Shown here: piece by piece, positions 8,484 to 16,394 of the stretch
Position numbering within the stretch: the stretch's first letter is position 1
How the letters are laid out: each line of letters begins with the position of its first letter
Position numbers and translations under genes: made by a program
Notes under the pieces: generated by a model
Told to the model about the DNA's origin: nothing
What the model saw: only the letters and a program-made list of their open reading frames with translations
The model's database searches: none
NCBI GenBank assembly: GCA_964425595.1
Contig: CAYRMW010000004.1
Coordinates: 1-61,775 of the forward strand
Direction of reading: 5' to 3'
Source of the DNA: Caccovicinus sp964425595
Lineage (GTDB): Bacteria; Bacillota; Clostridia; Lachnospirales; Lachnospiraceae
DNA length: 61,775 nt

Positions 8484-8519
8484 TTCGCGGCGCGGTCTCA
8501 GTCCTTGAGACACCGCGAA
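8484..8519 (-). promoter_or_regulatory. Hairpin just upstream of rplQ
   Basis: TTCGCGG (8484-8490) pairs with CCGCGAA (8513-8519), and within it GTCTCA (8495-8500) pairs with TGAGAC (8506-8511). It lies about 28 nt before the rplQ start codon. It may act in processing or translational control of rplQ; the function is inferred. Confidence 0.5.
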
Positions 8520-8536
8520 AATGCTCTGGAGAGCAG

Positions 8537-8563
8537 GGCCGCGCGTCTTCGGTCTTACCGGCC
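8537..8563 (-). repeat. 27-nt hairpin repeat, copy A (rpoA-rplQ spacer)
   Basis: On the minus strand the unit reads GGCCG, loop GTAAGACCGAAGACGCG, CGGCC. The closing stem extends outward by GCAG/CTGC with one bulged C. It is nearly identical to the unit at 8649-8675. The stem base pair next to the loop is G-C here and A-T in the other copy, so pairing is kept although the bases differ. Confidence 0.7.
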
Positions 8564-8648
8564 TGCATCTGCCTTCGTTCCTGCCTCCGCTCCCGCGTAC
8601 ATGCGCCGGGTGATCCCGGGCTGCCCGCGTGCGCCGGCAGAAATCCCC

Positions 8649-8675
8649 GGCCATGCGTCTTCGGACTTACTGGCC
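8649..8675 (-). repeat. 27-nt hairpin repeat, copy B (rpoA-rplQ spacer)
   Basis: On the minus strand the unit reads GGCCA, loop GTAAGTCCGAAGACGCA, TGGCC, with three more outward pairs. It lies 85 nt from copy A. The rest of the 8457-8736 spacer is GC-rich, holds another strong hairpin (CCGGG, loop ATCA, CCCGG) and shows no convincing gene. Confidence 0.7.
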
Positions 8676-8736
8676 AGGCATCCGACCCGTACAGCCGCCT
8701 CTCGCAGCCGCCGGGCAAAATTGGTTTATCCCAGGA

Positions 8737-9696
8737 TCATTCATCGCTGGGGTTTAACTGAAGGCCTAACTCCTTCAGCTTGTTTAATACTTCTTCCAGG
8801 GACTTTCTGCCCAGATTCCGCACCTTCATCATGTCCTCGGAGGTCCGGTTGCACAGTTCCTCCACGGTATTGATTCCGGCACGCTTCAGACAATTATACG
8901 AACGAACCGACAGCTCAAGCTCATCGATGTTCATCTCCAGAACCTTCTCTTTTTCATTGTCTTCCTTCTCTACCATGACTTCCGCCGTCTTGGCATTCTC
9001 GGAAAGGTCAATGAACAGGTTCAGATGCTCGCTTAACACCTTCGCAGCAAGACTGACCGCCTCATCGGGAGCCAGCGTGCCGTTGGTATATACATCCAGC
9101 GTCAGCTTATCGTAATCGGTCACCTGTCCCACACGGGTGTTCTCCACCGTCATGTTGACGCGCTCTACCGGAGTGTAGATGGAATCCACGGCAATCACCC
9201 CGATCGGGAGATCGTCGCTCTTGTTCTTATCTGCACTCATGTAGCCCCGTCCTTTGGTGATCGTAAGCTCCATATAGAACTTACTGTCCTGGCCACCGCT
9301 TAAGGTCGCGATCACCTGATCCGGATTCATGATCTCGATGTCCGCATCCGCCTGGATGTCCGCCCCGGTGATCACGCCGTCGCCCTCGTATTCAATGTAC
9401 GCGATCTTCGGTTCGTTGGTATCACTGCTGTTCTTAATAGCTAAGCTTTTGATGTTCATAATGATTTCCGTCACATCCTCTTTTACACCGGGGATGGAAC
9501 TGAACTCATGTAAAACGCCGTCGATTTTCACCTGGCTGACTGCCGCACCCGGCAAGGAAGAAAGCATGATCCTTCTAAGGGAGTTGCCTAAGGTAGTGCC
9601 GTAGCCTCTTTCCAGAGGTTCAACTACAAACTTGCCATATTTCTTGTCTTCTGAAATTTCTGCAATTTCAATGTTTGGTTTCTCAAAATCGAACAC
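8737..9696 (-). CDS. rpoA: RNA polymerase alpha subunit
   Basis: The 319-residue protein has both halves of bacterial alpha. The N-terminal assembly and dimerisation domain (about 1-230) contains LERGYGTTLGNSLRRIMLSSLPGAAV. The C-terminal DNA- and activator-binding domain (about 250-310) contains LSVRSYNCLKRAGINTVEEL. It assembles the polymerase core and contacts UP elements. It lies between rpsD and rplQ in the alpha operon, with 39 bp to rpsD. Confidence 0.98.
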   Translation of the reverse strand: MFDFEKPNIEIAEISEDKKYGKFVVEPLERGYGTTLGNSLRRIMLSSLPGAAVSQVKIDGVLHEFSSIPGVKEDVTEIIMNIKSLAIKNSSDTNEPKIAYIEYEGDGVITGADIQADADIEIMNPDQVIATLSGGQDSKFYMELTITKGRGYMSADKNKSDDLPIGVIAVDSIYTPVERVNMTVENTRVGQVTDYDKLTLDVYTNGTLAPDEAVSLAAKVLSEHLNLFIDLSENAKTAEVMVEKEDNEKEKVLEMNIDELELSVRSYNCLKRAGINTVEELCNRTSEDMMKVRNLGRKSLEEVLNKLKELGLQLNPSDE

Positions 9697-9735
9697 GAAT
9701 AGCCCCTCCTTTTAGGGTGAATCATCAACGTTTAA

Positions 9736-10329
9736 TTATTTGGAGTACAGCTCGACGATCAGCATCTCATTTACCGGAACATCAATCTCATCTCGGGTAG
9801 GCAGTTCCTTTACTACACCCTTTAAATTCTCCTGGTCGGACTCTAACCAGGCGGGAACCATACGTCCTCCGGTCACTTCCAGAATATCCTTATATCTCTG
9901 TGCGGACTTGTTCTTCTCCTTGATCTCTACCGTATCGCCGGCCTTTACCTGATAGGAGGGAATGTTTACGCATCTGCCGTTTACCAGCACATGCTTGTGG
10001 TCAACGATCTGCCTTGCCTCTCTTCTGGTACGGGCAAAGCCCAGGCGGAAGATCACGTTGTCCAGTCTGGTCTCCAGCATGATCATCAGGTTCGTACCAG
10101 CCTGGCCTTCCATCTTGGAAGCCTTGGCATAGTAATTGCGGAAGGGCTTCTCCAGCACGCCATAGATGAACTTCGCCTTCTGCTTCTCCCGCAGCTGCAG
10201 GCCATACTCGCTTACTTTTCTGTTTGCTCTCTTTAACTCTCTGTTCGATTTTTTATCAATTCCCAAATAGACGGGATCCAGCCCTAAGGATCTACATCTT
10301 TTAAGAACAGGAACTCTATCAACTGCCAC
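9736..10329 (-). CDS. rpsD: 30S ribosomal protein S4 (uS4)
   Basis: The 197-residue product is a full-length uS4, a primary 16S rRNA binder that starts small-subunit assembly. The S4 RNA-binding domain is visible in RLDNVIFRLGFARTRREARQIVDHKHVLVNG. The N-terminal region has a single cysteine (KRCRSLGLDP) instead of the zinc-binding cysteine set seen in many uS4 proteins, so this is the zinc-free form. A second, zinc-type S4 gene elsewhere in the genome is possible but not visible here. It is placed normally between rpsK and rpoA. Confidence 0.97.
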   Translation of the reverse strand: MAVDRVPVLKRCRSLGLDPVYLGIDKKSNRELKRANRKVSEYGLQLREKQKAKFIYGVLEKPFRNYYAKASKMEGQAGTNLMIMLETRLDNVIFRLGFARTRREARQIVDHKHVLVNGRCVNIPSYQVKAGDTVEIKEKNKSAQRYKDILEVTGGRMVPAWLESDQENLKGVVKELPTRDEIDVPVNEMLIVELYSK

Positions 10330-10345
10330 TTTACTTACCTCCTAA

Positions 10346-10747
10346 TTAAACTCTTCTACGCTTCGGCGGACGGCATCCGTTGTGAGGAACGGGAGTTACG
10401 TCCTTAATGCTGGTTACTTCCAGTCCGCATGCCTGTAATGCGCGGATCGCGGCTTCGCGGCCGGATCCCGGACCCTTTACCATCACATCTACGGACTTTA
10501 ATCCATGTACAAGAGCTGCCTTTGTTGCAGTTTCTGCGGCCATCTGAGCTGCATACGGAGTAGATTTTCTTGAACCTCTAAATCCCAGACCACCGGCACT
10601 CGCCCAGGATAAAGCGTTACCCTGCGCATCCGTTAACGTTACGATCGTATTGTTAAAGGAAGACTGGATATGTGCCTGTCCGCGTTCAACGTTTTTCTTA
10701 ACACGCTTTTTTGTCACTTTCTTAGCAGTGGACACTTTTTTAGCCAT
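10346..10747 (-). CDS. rpsK: 30S ribosomal protein S11 (uS11)
   Basis: The 133-residue product is a complete uS11 of the platform of the small subunit. The family core GQAHIQSSFNNTIVTLTDAQGNALSWASAG and the C-terminal VTPVPHNGCRPPKRRRV are both present. The N-terminus is lysine-rich. It sits between rpsM and rpsD, with 16 bp to rpsD. Confidence 0.98.
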   Translation of the reverse strand: MAKKVSTAKKVTKKRVKKNVERGQAHIQSSFNNTIVTLTDAQGNALSWASAGGLGFRGSRKSTPYAAQMAAETATKAALVHGLKSVDVMVKGPGSGREAAIRALQACGLEVTSIKDVTPVPHNGCRPPKRRRV

Positions 10748-10832
10748 TTTAAACTAACCTACTTTCTGAAATTTCCTGAATCGATTTCCTGTTTTTAAAA
10801 CATATAAATCCGATCCTTACTTATTAGTTTCT

Positions 10833-11201
10833 TTATTTCTTCTTATTCGCAACCGTCTTTCTCGGGCCTTTGCGGGTCCTTGCATTGGTCTTCGTCTTCT
10901 GGCCGCGAACCGGAAGTCCCTTTCTGTGACGAATGCCGCGATAGCAGCCGATCTCCTGAAGTCTCTTGATGTTCATGGCGATCTCTCTGCGCAGATCACC
11001 CTCTACCATCTGCGTATCCGCGATCACAGCAGCCAGCTTCTTCACTTCATCATCGGTCAGATCCTTCACACGGGTATCCGGATTCACACCTGCCTCTGCC
11101 AGGATGCGGTTGGAACTCGATCTACCGATACCGTAGATGTAAGTCAAGCCGATCTCGACACGTTTCTCTCTTGGCAAATCAACGCCTGCAATACGAGCCA
11201 T
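10833..11201 (-). CDS. rpsM: 30S ribosomal protein S13 (uS13)
   Basis: The 122-residue product matches uS13, which bridges the small-subunit head to the large subunit. The opening MARIAGVDLPREKRVEIGLTYIYGIG, cut here for length as ARIAGVDLPREKR, and the basic C-terminal tail TNARTRKGPRKT are diagnostic. It follows rpmJ by 22 bp and precedes rpsK. Confidence 0.98.
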   Translation of the reverse strand: MARIAGVDLPREKRVEIGLTYIYGIGRSSSNRILAEAGVNPDTRVKDLTDDEVKKLAAVIADTQMVEGDLRREIAMNIKRLQEIGCYRGIRHRKGLPVRGQKTKTNARTRKGPRKTVANKKK

Positions 11202-11223
11202 CTTATACTCCTCCTAAAAATTT

Positions 11224-11337
11224 TTAACCTTGTCTCTGTTTATGCTTCGGATTTTCGCAAATTACTCTGATACTGCCTTTTCTCTTTATGATTTTGCACT
11301 TTTCGCAAATCGGTTTTACAGAACTTCTAACCTTCAC
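11224..11337 (-). CDS. rpmJ: 50S ribosomal protein L36 (bL36), zinc type
   Basis: This 37-residue gene starts at a GTG (11335-11337). AAAGGAG lies 7 nt before it, and the deduced product begins MKVRSSVKPICEKC. The zinc ribbon residues C11, C14, C27 and H32 are all present, so this is the zinc-binding form. An upstream extension of the frame overlaps the promoter and is not translated. bL36 is the smallest large-subunit protein. It follows infA and leads the rpsM-rpsK-rpsD group. Confidence 0.95.
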   Translation of the reverse strand: MKVRSSVKPICEKCKIIKRKGSIRVICENPKHKQRQG

Positions 11338-11377
11338 AGTAATTCTCCTTTCTACTGACCAACAAAGTTGCTCAAGC

Positions 11378-11406
11378 ATTATATCAAAGATGATCAGAAA
11401 ATGCAA
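11378..11406 (-). promoter_or_regulatory. Internal promoter before rpmJ
   Basis: TTGCAT (11401-11406), a 17-nt spacer and TATAAT (11378-11383) lie in the infA-rpmJ gap on the minus strand. It should give rpmJ-rpsM-rpsK-rpsD-rpoA-rplQ an extra transcription start about 35 bp before the rpmJ start codon. Confidence 0.8.
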
Positions 11407-11441
11407 GCTTTTTTTCCTGTCATTGGGTCAGTTACGAGCGA

Positions 11442-11660
11442 TCATTTGTCTCTCCAGATGATCCTGCCCTTGGACAGATCATACGGCGACATTTCCAGGG
11501 TGACCTTGTCTCCGGGAAGGATACGGATATAATTCATGCGGAGCTTCCCGCTGATGTGGGCCAGCACCTGGTGGCCGTTCTCCAGCTCCACCTGGAACAT
11601 GGCGTTCGGCAGCTTTTCTACTACTTTTCCTTCGATTTCAATTACATCTGCTTTCGACAT
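11442..11660 (-). CDS. infA: Translation initiation factor IF-1
   Basis: The 72-residue product is a full-length IF-1, a single OB-fold protein that binds the ribosomal A site during initiation. The start MSKADVIEIEGKVVEKLPNAMF and the ending YDLSKGRIIWRDK are typical. The ATG has AAGGAGG upstream. It overlaps the KOW-domain gene before it by 23 bp, which suggests coupled translation. Confidence 0.97.
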   Translation of the reverse strand: MSKADVIEIEGKVVEKLPNAMFQVELENGHQVLAHISGKLRMNYIRILPGDKVTLEMSPYDLSKGRIIWRDK

Positions 11661-11943
11661 TCTTCTTTCCTCCTTGACCGGCGGAGGCTTCTCTTTCCAG
11701 AAGATCCCGGATCTCCCGGTCAGTGACGCGCTCCCCTCCTCTCAGCTTCTGCTTTATCACTTCATCCTGCGGATACTGAAGCTGAACATGCTTTTTCTTT
11801 TTCCTCTTCGGGCAGTCTGCCCGGCGATGATCGCCATCTGCCAGGAACACATATTCCTCTTCCTCTTTCAGTATGCAGTACAGACGGCCTTTATCCCGTC
11901 CGGCCAGGCTCCTGGCTAGACTGCCCGGTTCATAGTTCAGCAT
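11638..11943 (-). CDS. KOW-domain (L14e-like) RNA-binding protein
   Basis: This 101-residue basic protein lies between map and infA, a place where Firmicutes often encode a small KOW-domain protein of unknown role. The KOW-like part is at the N-terminus (GSLARSLAGRDKGRLYCIL), followed by KRKKKKHVQLQ and a charged tail. It probably binds rRNA or a ribosome-associated RNA. The family and place are well supported; the exact function is unknown. The ribosome site is rather far (GGAGG about 12 nt upstream). Confidence 0.85.
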   Translation of the reverse strand: MLNYEPGSLARSLAGRDKGRLYCILKEEEEYVFLADGDHRRADCPKRKKKKHVQLQYPQDEVIKQKLRGGERVTDREIRDLLEREASAGQGGKKNVESRCN

Positions 11944-11978
11944 CTGCCTCTACGACCTCCTCTTACCATGCGGCCGGA

Positions 11979-12731
11979 TCAGTTCAGGAGCGACAAAATT
12001 TCCGGCTCTCCTTCCGTGATCAGGATCGTATTTTCGTAATGGGCCGAGAGTGAACCGTCCCTGGTCACCACCGTCCACTCATCATCCATCCAGACCACTT
12101 CCCAGGTCCCCGCGTTGATCATCGGTTCCACGGCCAGCGTCATGCCCGGCCGCAGCAGGATCCCCCGCCGTTTTCTGGAAAAGTTCGGCACCTCCGGGTC
12201 TTCATGAAGATGGCTGCCGATCCCGTGTCCGACCAGGTCGCGAACTACGCCGAAGCCGAAGCTTTCCGCGTAAGCCTGAATGGCGGAAGAGATATCATTT
12301 AAATGATTGCCCGCCTTCGCGAAACGGATCCCTTCAAAGAAACTCTGCCTGGTTACATCGATCAGCTTCTGGGCTTCCGCTGAGATCTTGCCGACCCCAT
12401 GCGTCCTGGCCGCGTCGGCGTGATATCCTTTATAGATCACGCCGGCGTCCAGGCTGACGATATCGCCTTCCTCCAGGTACCGGTGCTTACTGGGGATTCC
12501 GTGGACCACCTCATCGTTTACGGAAACGCAGATGGAAGCCGGATATCCCTGATAATTCTTAAAGGAAGGGATGCAGCCGTAACCGCGGATGATCTTCTCG
12601 CCCAGCCGGTCCACATCCATGGTGGTCATGCCCGGCCGCAGCGCGTCACCCAGTTCCTGGTGCACCATGGCAAGAATCCTGCCCGCTTCACGCATATACG
12701 CAATTTCTCTTTCTGACTTTATGGATACCAT
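11979..12731 (-). CDS. map: Methionine aminopeptidase, type I
   Basis: The enzyme removes the N-terminal methionine of new proteins. With the start at 12731 (MVSIKSEREI, AGGAG 8 nt upstream) it is 250 aa. An earlier in-frame start at 12755 would overlap adk and has no ribosome site. The five metal ligands are in place: D95, D106, H169, E202 and E233. It lies 16 bp after adk, in the usual secY-adk-map-infA order. Confidence 0.97.
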   Translation of the reverse strand: MVSIKSEREIAYMREAGRILAMVHQELGDALRPGMTTMDVDRLGEKIIRGYGCIPSFKNYQGYPASICVSVNDEVVHGIPSKHRYLEEGDIVSLDAGVIYKGYHADAARTHGVGKISAEAQKLIDVTRQSFFEGIRFAKAGNHLNDISSAIQAYAESFGFGVVRDLVGHGIGSHLHEDPEVPNFSRKRRGILLRPGMTLAVEPMINAGTWEVVWMDDEWTVVTRDGSLSAHYENTILITEGEPEILSLLN

Positions 12732-12747
12732 AGCGTCCGCTCCTGTC

Positions 12748-13389
12748 TCAGCCAAGAATCTTTTCGATATCCTGGAATACCTTTTCCATATCCTGCGTCC
12801 CGTCTACCGTGGCCAGGATGCCTTCCTGCTGGTAGTAGTCGATCAGCGGGCTGGTCTGCTCATGATAGACCGAGAGGCGCTTCTGCACCGTCTCCGGCTT
12901 GTCGTCATCACGAAGCACCAGCTTATCCGCGCAGGTATCGCAGATCCCATCTGTCTTCGGCGGATTATACACGATATGGTAGGTGGCGCCGCATCCTAAG
13001 CAGGCACGCCGTCCGGACATCCGGGTTACGATATGCGAGTCCGGCACATCCACATCCACCGCGCAATCCAGCTTTTCCCCGCGTTCCTTTAACGCAGCCG
13101 TCAGGCTTTCCGCCTGCGGGATCGTCCTGGGGAAGCCGTCCAGCACATAGCCATTCCGGCAGTCCTCCTGAGAGATCCGGTCAAGAAGCATCCCGATCGT
13201 CACTTCATCCGGCACCAGCTGCCCCTGGTCCATGTAGGATTTCGCCTTAAGGCCCAGCTCGGTTCCCGCCTTGATGTTCGCGCGGAAGATGTCACCGGTG
13301 GAGATGTGGGGGATCTGGTATCTTGCGGCAATCTTTTTGGCCTGTGTGCCCTTCCCGGCTCCAGGCGCCCCTAACATGACAAGCTTCAT
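12748..13389 (-). CDS. adk: Adenylate kinase, zinc-lid form
   Basis: The 213-residue enzyme interconverts ATP, AMP and ADP. It has the P-loop GAPGAGKGT (7-15), the AMP site and a long lid. The lid carries four cysteines, C130, C133, C150 and C153, which in Gram-positive homologues bind zinc. AGGAGG precedes the start. It lies 119 bp after secY with a hairpin in between (13418-13443). Confidence 0.98.
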   Translation of the reverse strand: MKLVMLGAPGAGKGTQAKKIAARYQIPHISTGDIFRANIKAGTELGLKAKSYMDQGQLVPDEVTIGMLLDRISQEDCRNGYVLDGFPRTIPQAESLTAALKERGEKLDCAVDVDVPDSHIVTRMSGRRACLGCGATYHIVYNPPKTDGICDTCADKLVLRDDDKPETVQKRLSVYHEQTSPLIDYYQQEGILATVDGTQDMEKVFQDIEKILG

Positions 13390-13417
13390 AAGTTCCTTCC
13401 TCCTTTTTATACTCTAA

Positions 13418-13443
13418 AAGCACCCTCGGAAATGAGAGTGCTT
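13418..13443 (-). promoter_or_regulatory. Hairpin in the secY-adk gap
   Basis: AAGCAC-T-CTC pairs with GAG-G-GTGCTT (10 positions, one T-G wobble) and is followed by TTTTAGAG on the minus strand. It could be a weak attenuator lowering expression downstream of secY, or an RNA processing site. Confidence 0.5.
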
Positions 13444-13508
13444 CCCGGTCAGTCTCCATGGAATCGCTGCAAAAATATCCGCAGCGAACCACTTCAACAT
13501 TTCCACAT

Positions 13509-14822
13509 TTAGTCGTTCAAAAATCCTTTGTAATTTCGCACAAGCATCTTGGACTCAATAGACTTGATCGTTTCCAGAATCACACTGACGATAATGATCA
13601 GGGACGTACCGGAAAAGGAGATCCGGCTGATGCTGAAAATACCGGAAAAGGCAATCGGAAGAACAGCCACCACTGCCAATCCTGTCACGCCGATCAGGAC
13701 AATGTAGTTCAAAATGTGATTTAAGTAATCGGAAGTGGGTTTGCCCGGACGGATACCCGGGATAAAACCGCCCTGCTTCTTCATGTTATTGGCAATCTCC
13801 ATGGGATTAAAGGAAATGGACGTATAAAAATACGCAAATGCCACCAGCAGCACCAGATAAATGATCAAACCGATTGAGTACTTCGGGCTTGAGGGAACCA
13901 ACCAGTTAGACGAACTCAGGACCATCAGGATCTTTCCGGGGATCGTGGTGTAGTCCACATCCAGAAACTGTCCGATGATAACCGGGAAGGACATGATGGA
14001 GGACGCGAAGATAACCGGCATAACGCCCGATGTATTGACCTTCAGCGGGATATGGGTGGACTGCCCGCCTACCATCTTGCGGCCCTGCATCTTCTTTGAA
14101 TACTGCACAGGGATCCTTCTCTCACCGTCATTCAGGATGATAACAAAAACCACCATAGCGATCAGCACCACCAGGATAATGATGGCGGAAACCACTGCCA
14201 CCGGCACGCTCTTCCCACTGATAAAGCGGTCGAATAAATTCACGCCGTCACTCGGAACGCTGGAAATGATGTTAAAAAGAAGTACAATGGAAATACCGTT
14301 TCCCACGCCCTTCTCCGTGATCTGTTCACCGATCCACATTAAGAACGCGCTTCCTGCCGTCATGCAGGCGATGGCAACGATCACACTCCATACATTGTAA
14401 TCAATCAGCAGACCCTGGCGGCCGAATCCGATGGCCATGGCCGAAGACTGCAGCAGAGCAAGTGCAACCGTCACATATCTGGTGTATTCTAAGATCTTCC
14501 TTCTTCCCTCCTCGCCGTCTTTCTGCATTTCTTCCAACTTAGGAATTGCAATCGTAAGCAGCTGCATAATAATGGAGGATGTGATATACGGGGTAATGCT
14601 CAGCGCCAGGATGGACATGTTCTCAAAGGAACTTCCCGTCATGGCATTGAAAAATCCCAGCGCGTCTCCCGCCTCAGCAAAAAAAGACTTGAAATAGGTA
14701 GGATCTACTCCCGGAACGGGAAGCTGGGAACCAAACCGTGTCACCGCTAACATCACGAAGGTGTAAAGGAGACCCTTGCGGATTTCCTTCACCTTGAATG
14801 CGTTACGAATCGTTTGAAACAT
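13509..14822 (-). CDS. secY: Preprotein translocase subunit SecY
   Basis: The 437-residue membrane protein is the channel subunit of the Sec translocon, with ten predicted membrane segments. Recognisable blocks are RFGSQLPVPGVDP in the first loop and the cytosolic IPVQYSKKMQGRKMVGGQSTHIPL, given here in part as RRIPVQYSKKM. It follows rplO directly (1-bp gap), as in the classical spc operon. Its partner SecE is encoded at 56485-56733. Confidence 0.98.
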   Translation of the reverse strand: MFQTIRNAFKVKEIRKGLLYTFVMLAVTRFGSQLPVPGVDPTYFKSFFAEAGDALGFFNAMTGSSFENMSILALSITPYITSSIIMQLLTIAIPKLEEMQKDGEEGRRKILEYTRYVTVALALLQSSAMAIGFGRQGLLIDYNVWSVIVAIACMTAGSAFLMWIGEQITEKGVGNGISIVLLFNIISSVPSDGVNLFDRFISGKSVPVAVVSAIIILVVLIAMVVFVIILNDGERRIPVQYSKKMQGRKMVGGQSTHIPLKVNTSGVMPVIFASSIMSFPVIIGQFLDVDYTTIPGKILMVLSSSNWLVPSSPKYSIGLIIYLVLLVAFAYFYTSISFNPMEIANNMKKQGGFIPGIRPGKPTSDYLNHILNYIVLIGVTGLAVVAVLPIAFSGIFSISRISFSGTSLIIIVSVILETIKSIESKMLVRNYKGFLND

Positions 14823-14823
14823 A

Positions 14824-15264
14824 TCAGATCACCTCGCAGGTTCCACCTAAAGCCTCGATCTTAGTTTTCGCGCCTTCGCTGAAAGCATTTACCTTAACCG
14901 TCAGCTTCTTGGTTAATTCGCCGTTTCCAAGAATCTTAACACCATCATAAACATTCTTAATGATGCCGTTTTCCAGTAAGGTCTCTACGGTTACCACGGT
15001 ATCATTGTCGAATCGTTCTAACGCGCTGACGTTAACACCTACGATCGTCTTGGAATTGCGGTTGGTAAAACCTCTCTTCGGCAGACGTCTGTATAAAGGC
15101 ATCTGTCCGCCTTCGAAGCCGACTCTCGGCGCTCCGGAACGAGCCTTCTGACCCTTATGGCCCTTGCCTGCGGTCTTGCCGTTGCCGGATCCATGCCCGC
15201 GGCCTCTTCTGAAATTATCGCTGTGCTTGGAACCTTCAGCCGGTCTTAAATTAGATAACTCCAT
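14824..15264 (-). CDS. rplO: 50S ribosomal protein L15 (uL15)
   Basis: The 146-residue product matches uL15, a late-assembling large-subunit protein. It opens with LSNLRPAEGSKHSDNFRRGRGHGSG and contains the glycine- and lysine-rich GKTAGKGHKGQKARSG segment that threads into rRNA. It lies 19 bp after rpmD and just before secY. Confidence 0.97.
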   Translation of the reverse strand: MELSNLRPAEGSKHSDNFRRGRGHGSGNGKTAGKGHKGQKARSGAPRVGFEGGQMPLYRRLPKRGFTNRNSKTIVGVNVSALERFDNDTVVTVETLLENGIIKNVYDGVKILGNGELTKKLTVKVNAFSEGAKTKIEALGGTCEVI

Positions 15265-15283
15265 GTCTGCACCTCCTTAAACT

Positions 15284-15466
15284 TTAGATTTCTTCCACTT
15301 CTACCAGGTGGCGAACCCTCTGGATCATACCTCTAACAGCGCCGTTGTCCGGTAATTCCACCGTCATGTGCATCTTGCGCAAACCTAATGCTTCAACGGT
15401 TGCTCTCTGCTTGGGGATAGCACCGATAGGGGATTTTACTAATGTGATTTTTAACTTCTCTGCCAT
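15284..15466 (-). CDS. rpmD: 50S ribosomal protein L30 (uL30)
   Basis: The 60-residue product is a full-length bacterial uL30: KITLVKSPIGAIPKQRATVEALGLRK, cut here to its opening KITLVKSPIGAIPKQ, with the ending RHLVEVEEI. It binds 5S/23S rRNA at the surface of the large subunit. It sits between rpsE and rplO with short gaps and a good ribosome site (AGGAGG). Confidence 0.97.
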   Translation of the reverse strand: MAEKLKITLVKSPIGAIPKQRATVEALGLRKMHMTVELPDNGAVRGMIQRVRHLVEVEEI

Positions 15467-15481
15467 GTTCTTATCCTCCTA

Positions 15482-15991
15482 TTAGTTTAAGATTTCTTCC
15501 ACAGATTTACCGCGCAGTCTTGCGACCTGATCCGGAGTCTTTAAGGAAGTCAGGCCCTGAAGGGTAGCTAACACTACATTTGTCTTGTTGTTGGAACCTA
15601 ATGACTTGGTACGGATATTTTTAATCCCCGCCAGTTCGACCACGGCACGGACCGGGCCGCCGGCGATGATACCGGTACCTTCGGGAGCTCTCTTGAGCAG
15701 TACGTTCGCGCTGCCGAACTTTCCAAAGAAGTCATGCGGGATACTGTTGTTCTCGTCCATCGGGATCTCTACCAGATTCTTGGTCGCTGCTTCCTTCCCC
15801 TTGCGGATTGCCTCCGGAACCTCGCCGGCCTTTCCCAGACCCGCACCGACGTGTCCATTGCCGTCACCTACTACTACCAGAGCGGAAAATCTCATGGTAC
15901 GTCCACCTTTTACGGTCTTGCTCACTCTTTTGATTGCCACAACTCTGTCAGTAAGCTCTAACTGACTGGCATCAATAATTGTACGCTTCAT
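15482..15991 (-). CDS. rpsE: 30S ribosomal protein S5 (uS5)
   Basis: The 169-residue product has both uS5 domains: the N-terminal double-stranded-RNA-binding-like part (ELTDRVVAIKRVSKTVKGG) and the C-terminal part with GIIAGGPVRAVVELAGI. uS5 helps keep decoding accurate. It follows rplR by 17 bp. Confidence 0.98.
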   Translation of the reverse strand: MKRTIIDASQLELTDRVVAIKRVSKTVKGGRTMRFSALVVVGDGNGHVGAGLGKAGEVPEAIRKGKEAATKNLVEIPMDENNSIPHDFFGKFGSANVLLKRAPEGTGIIAGGPVRAVVELAGIKNIRTKSLGSNNKTNVVLATLQGLTSLKTPDQVARLRGKSVEEILN

Positions 15992-16008
15992 GCTCGTTCT
16001 CCTCTCTA

Positions 16009-16377
16009 CTAGAATTTCAGACCAGCCTCGCGGGCTGCGTCTGCCAATGCCTGAACTTTTCCGTGATAGATGAAGCCGCCCCGGTCAAAAACAACTTCCT
16101 CGATTCCCTTTTCCAATGCTCTCTTGGCAATGACGGTGCCAACGTATGCCGCGGCAGCAACATCGTTGGTCTTTTCCAGCTCAGCTTTAACTGCCTTCTC
16201 TGCTGTCGAAGCGGCAACTAAAGTATGTCCAACTGAATCGTCAATAATTTGAGCATACATATGATTATTACTTCTGAACACAGCCAGACGGGGTCTCTCG
16301 GCGGTGCCTGCAAAACGATTGCGCATTCTCATGTGCTTTTTAACGCGAACTTCGCTTCTTGACTGTTTGCTAACCAT
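16009..16377 (-). CDS. rplR: 50S ribosomal protein L18 (uL18)
   Basis: The 122-residue product is a full-length uL18, which binds 5S rRNA together with uL5. It carries RMRNRFAGTAERPRLAVFRS and the C-terminal VVFDRGGFIYHGKVQALADAAREAGL, given in part as FDRGGFIYHGK. It lies between rplF and rpsE. Confidence 0.98.
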   Translation of the reverse strand: MVSKQSRSEVRVKKHMRMRNRFAGTAERPRLAVFRSNNHMYAQIIDDSVGHTLVAASTAEKAVKAELEKTNDVAAAAYVGTVIAKRALEKGIEEVVFDRGGFIYHGKVQALADAAREAGLKF

Positions 16378-16394
16378 TCTTACACTCTCCTTAC

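Noticed and set aside
8460..8873. Short open frames in the rpoA-rplQ spacer on both strands
   Set aside because: Arginine- and proline-rich composition, no ribosome site and overlap with strong hairpins argue for noncoding RNA.
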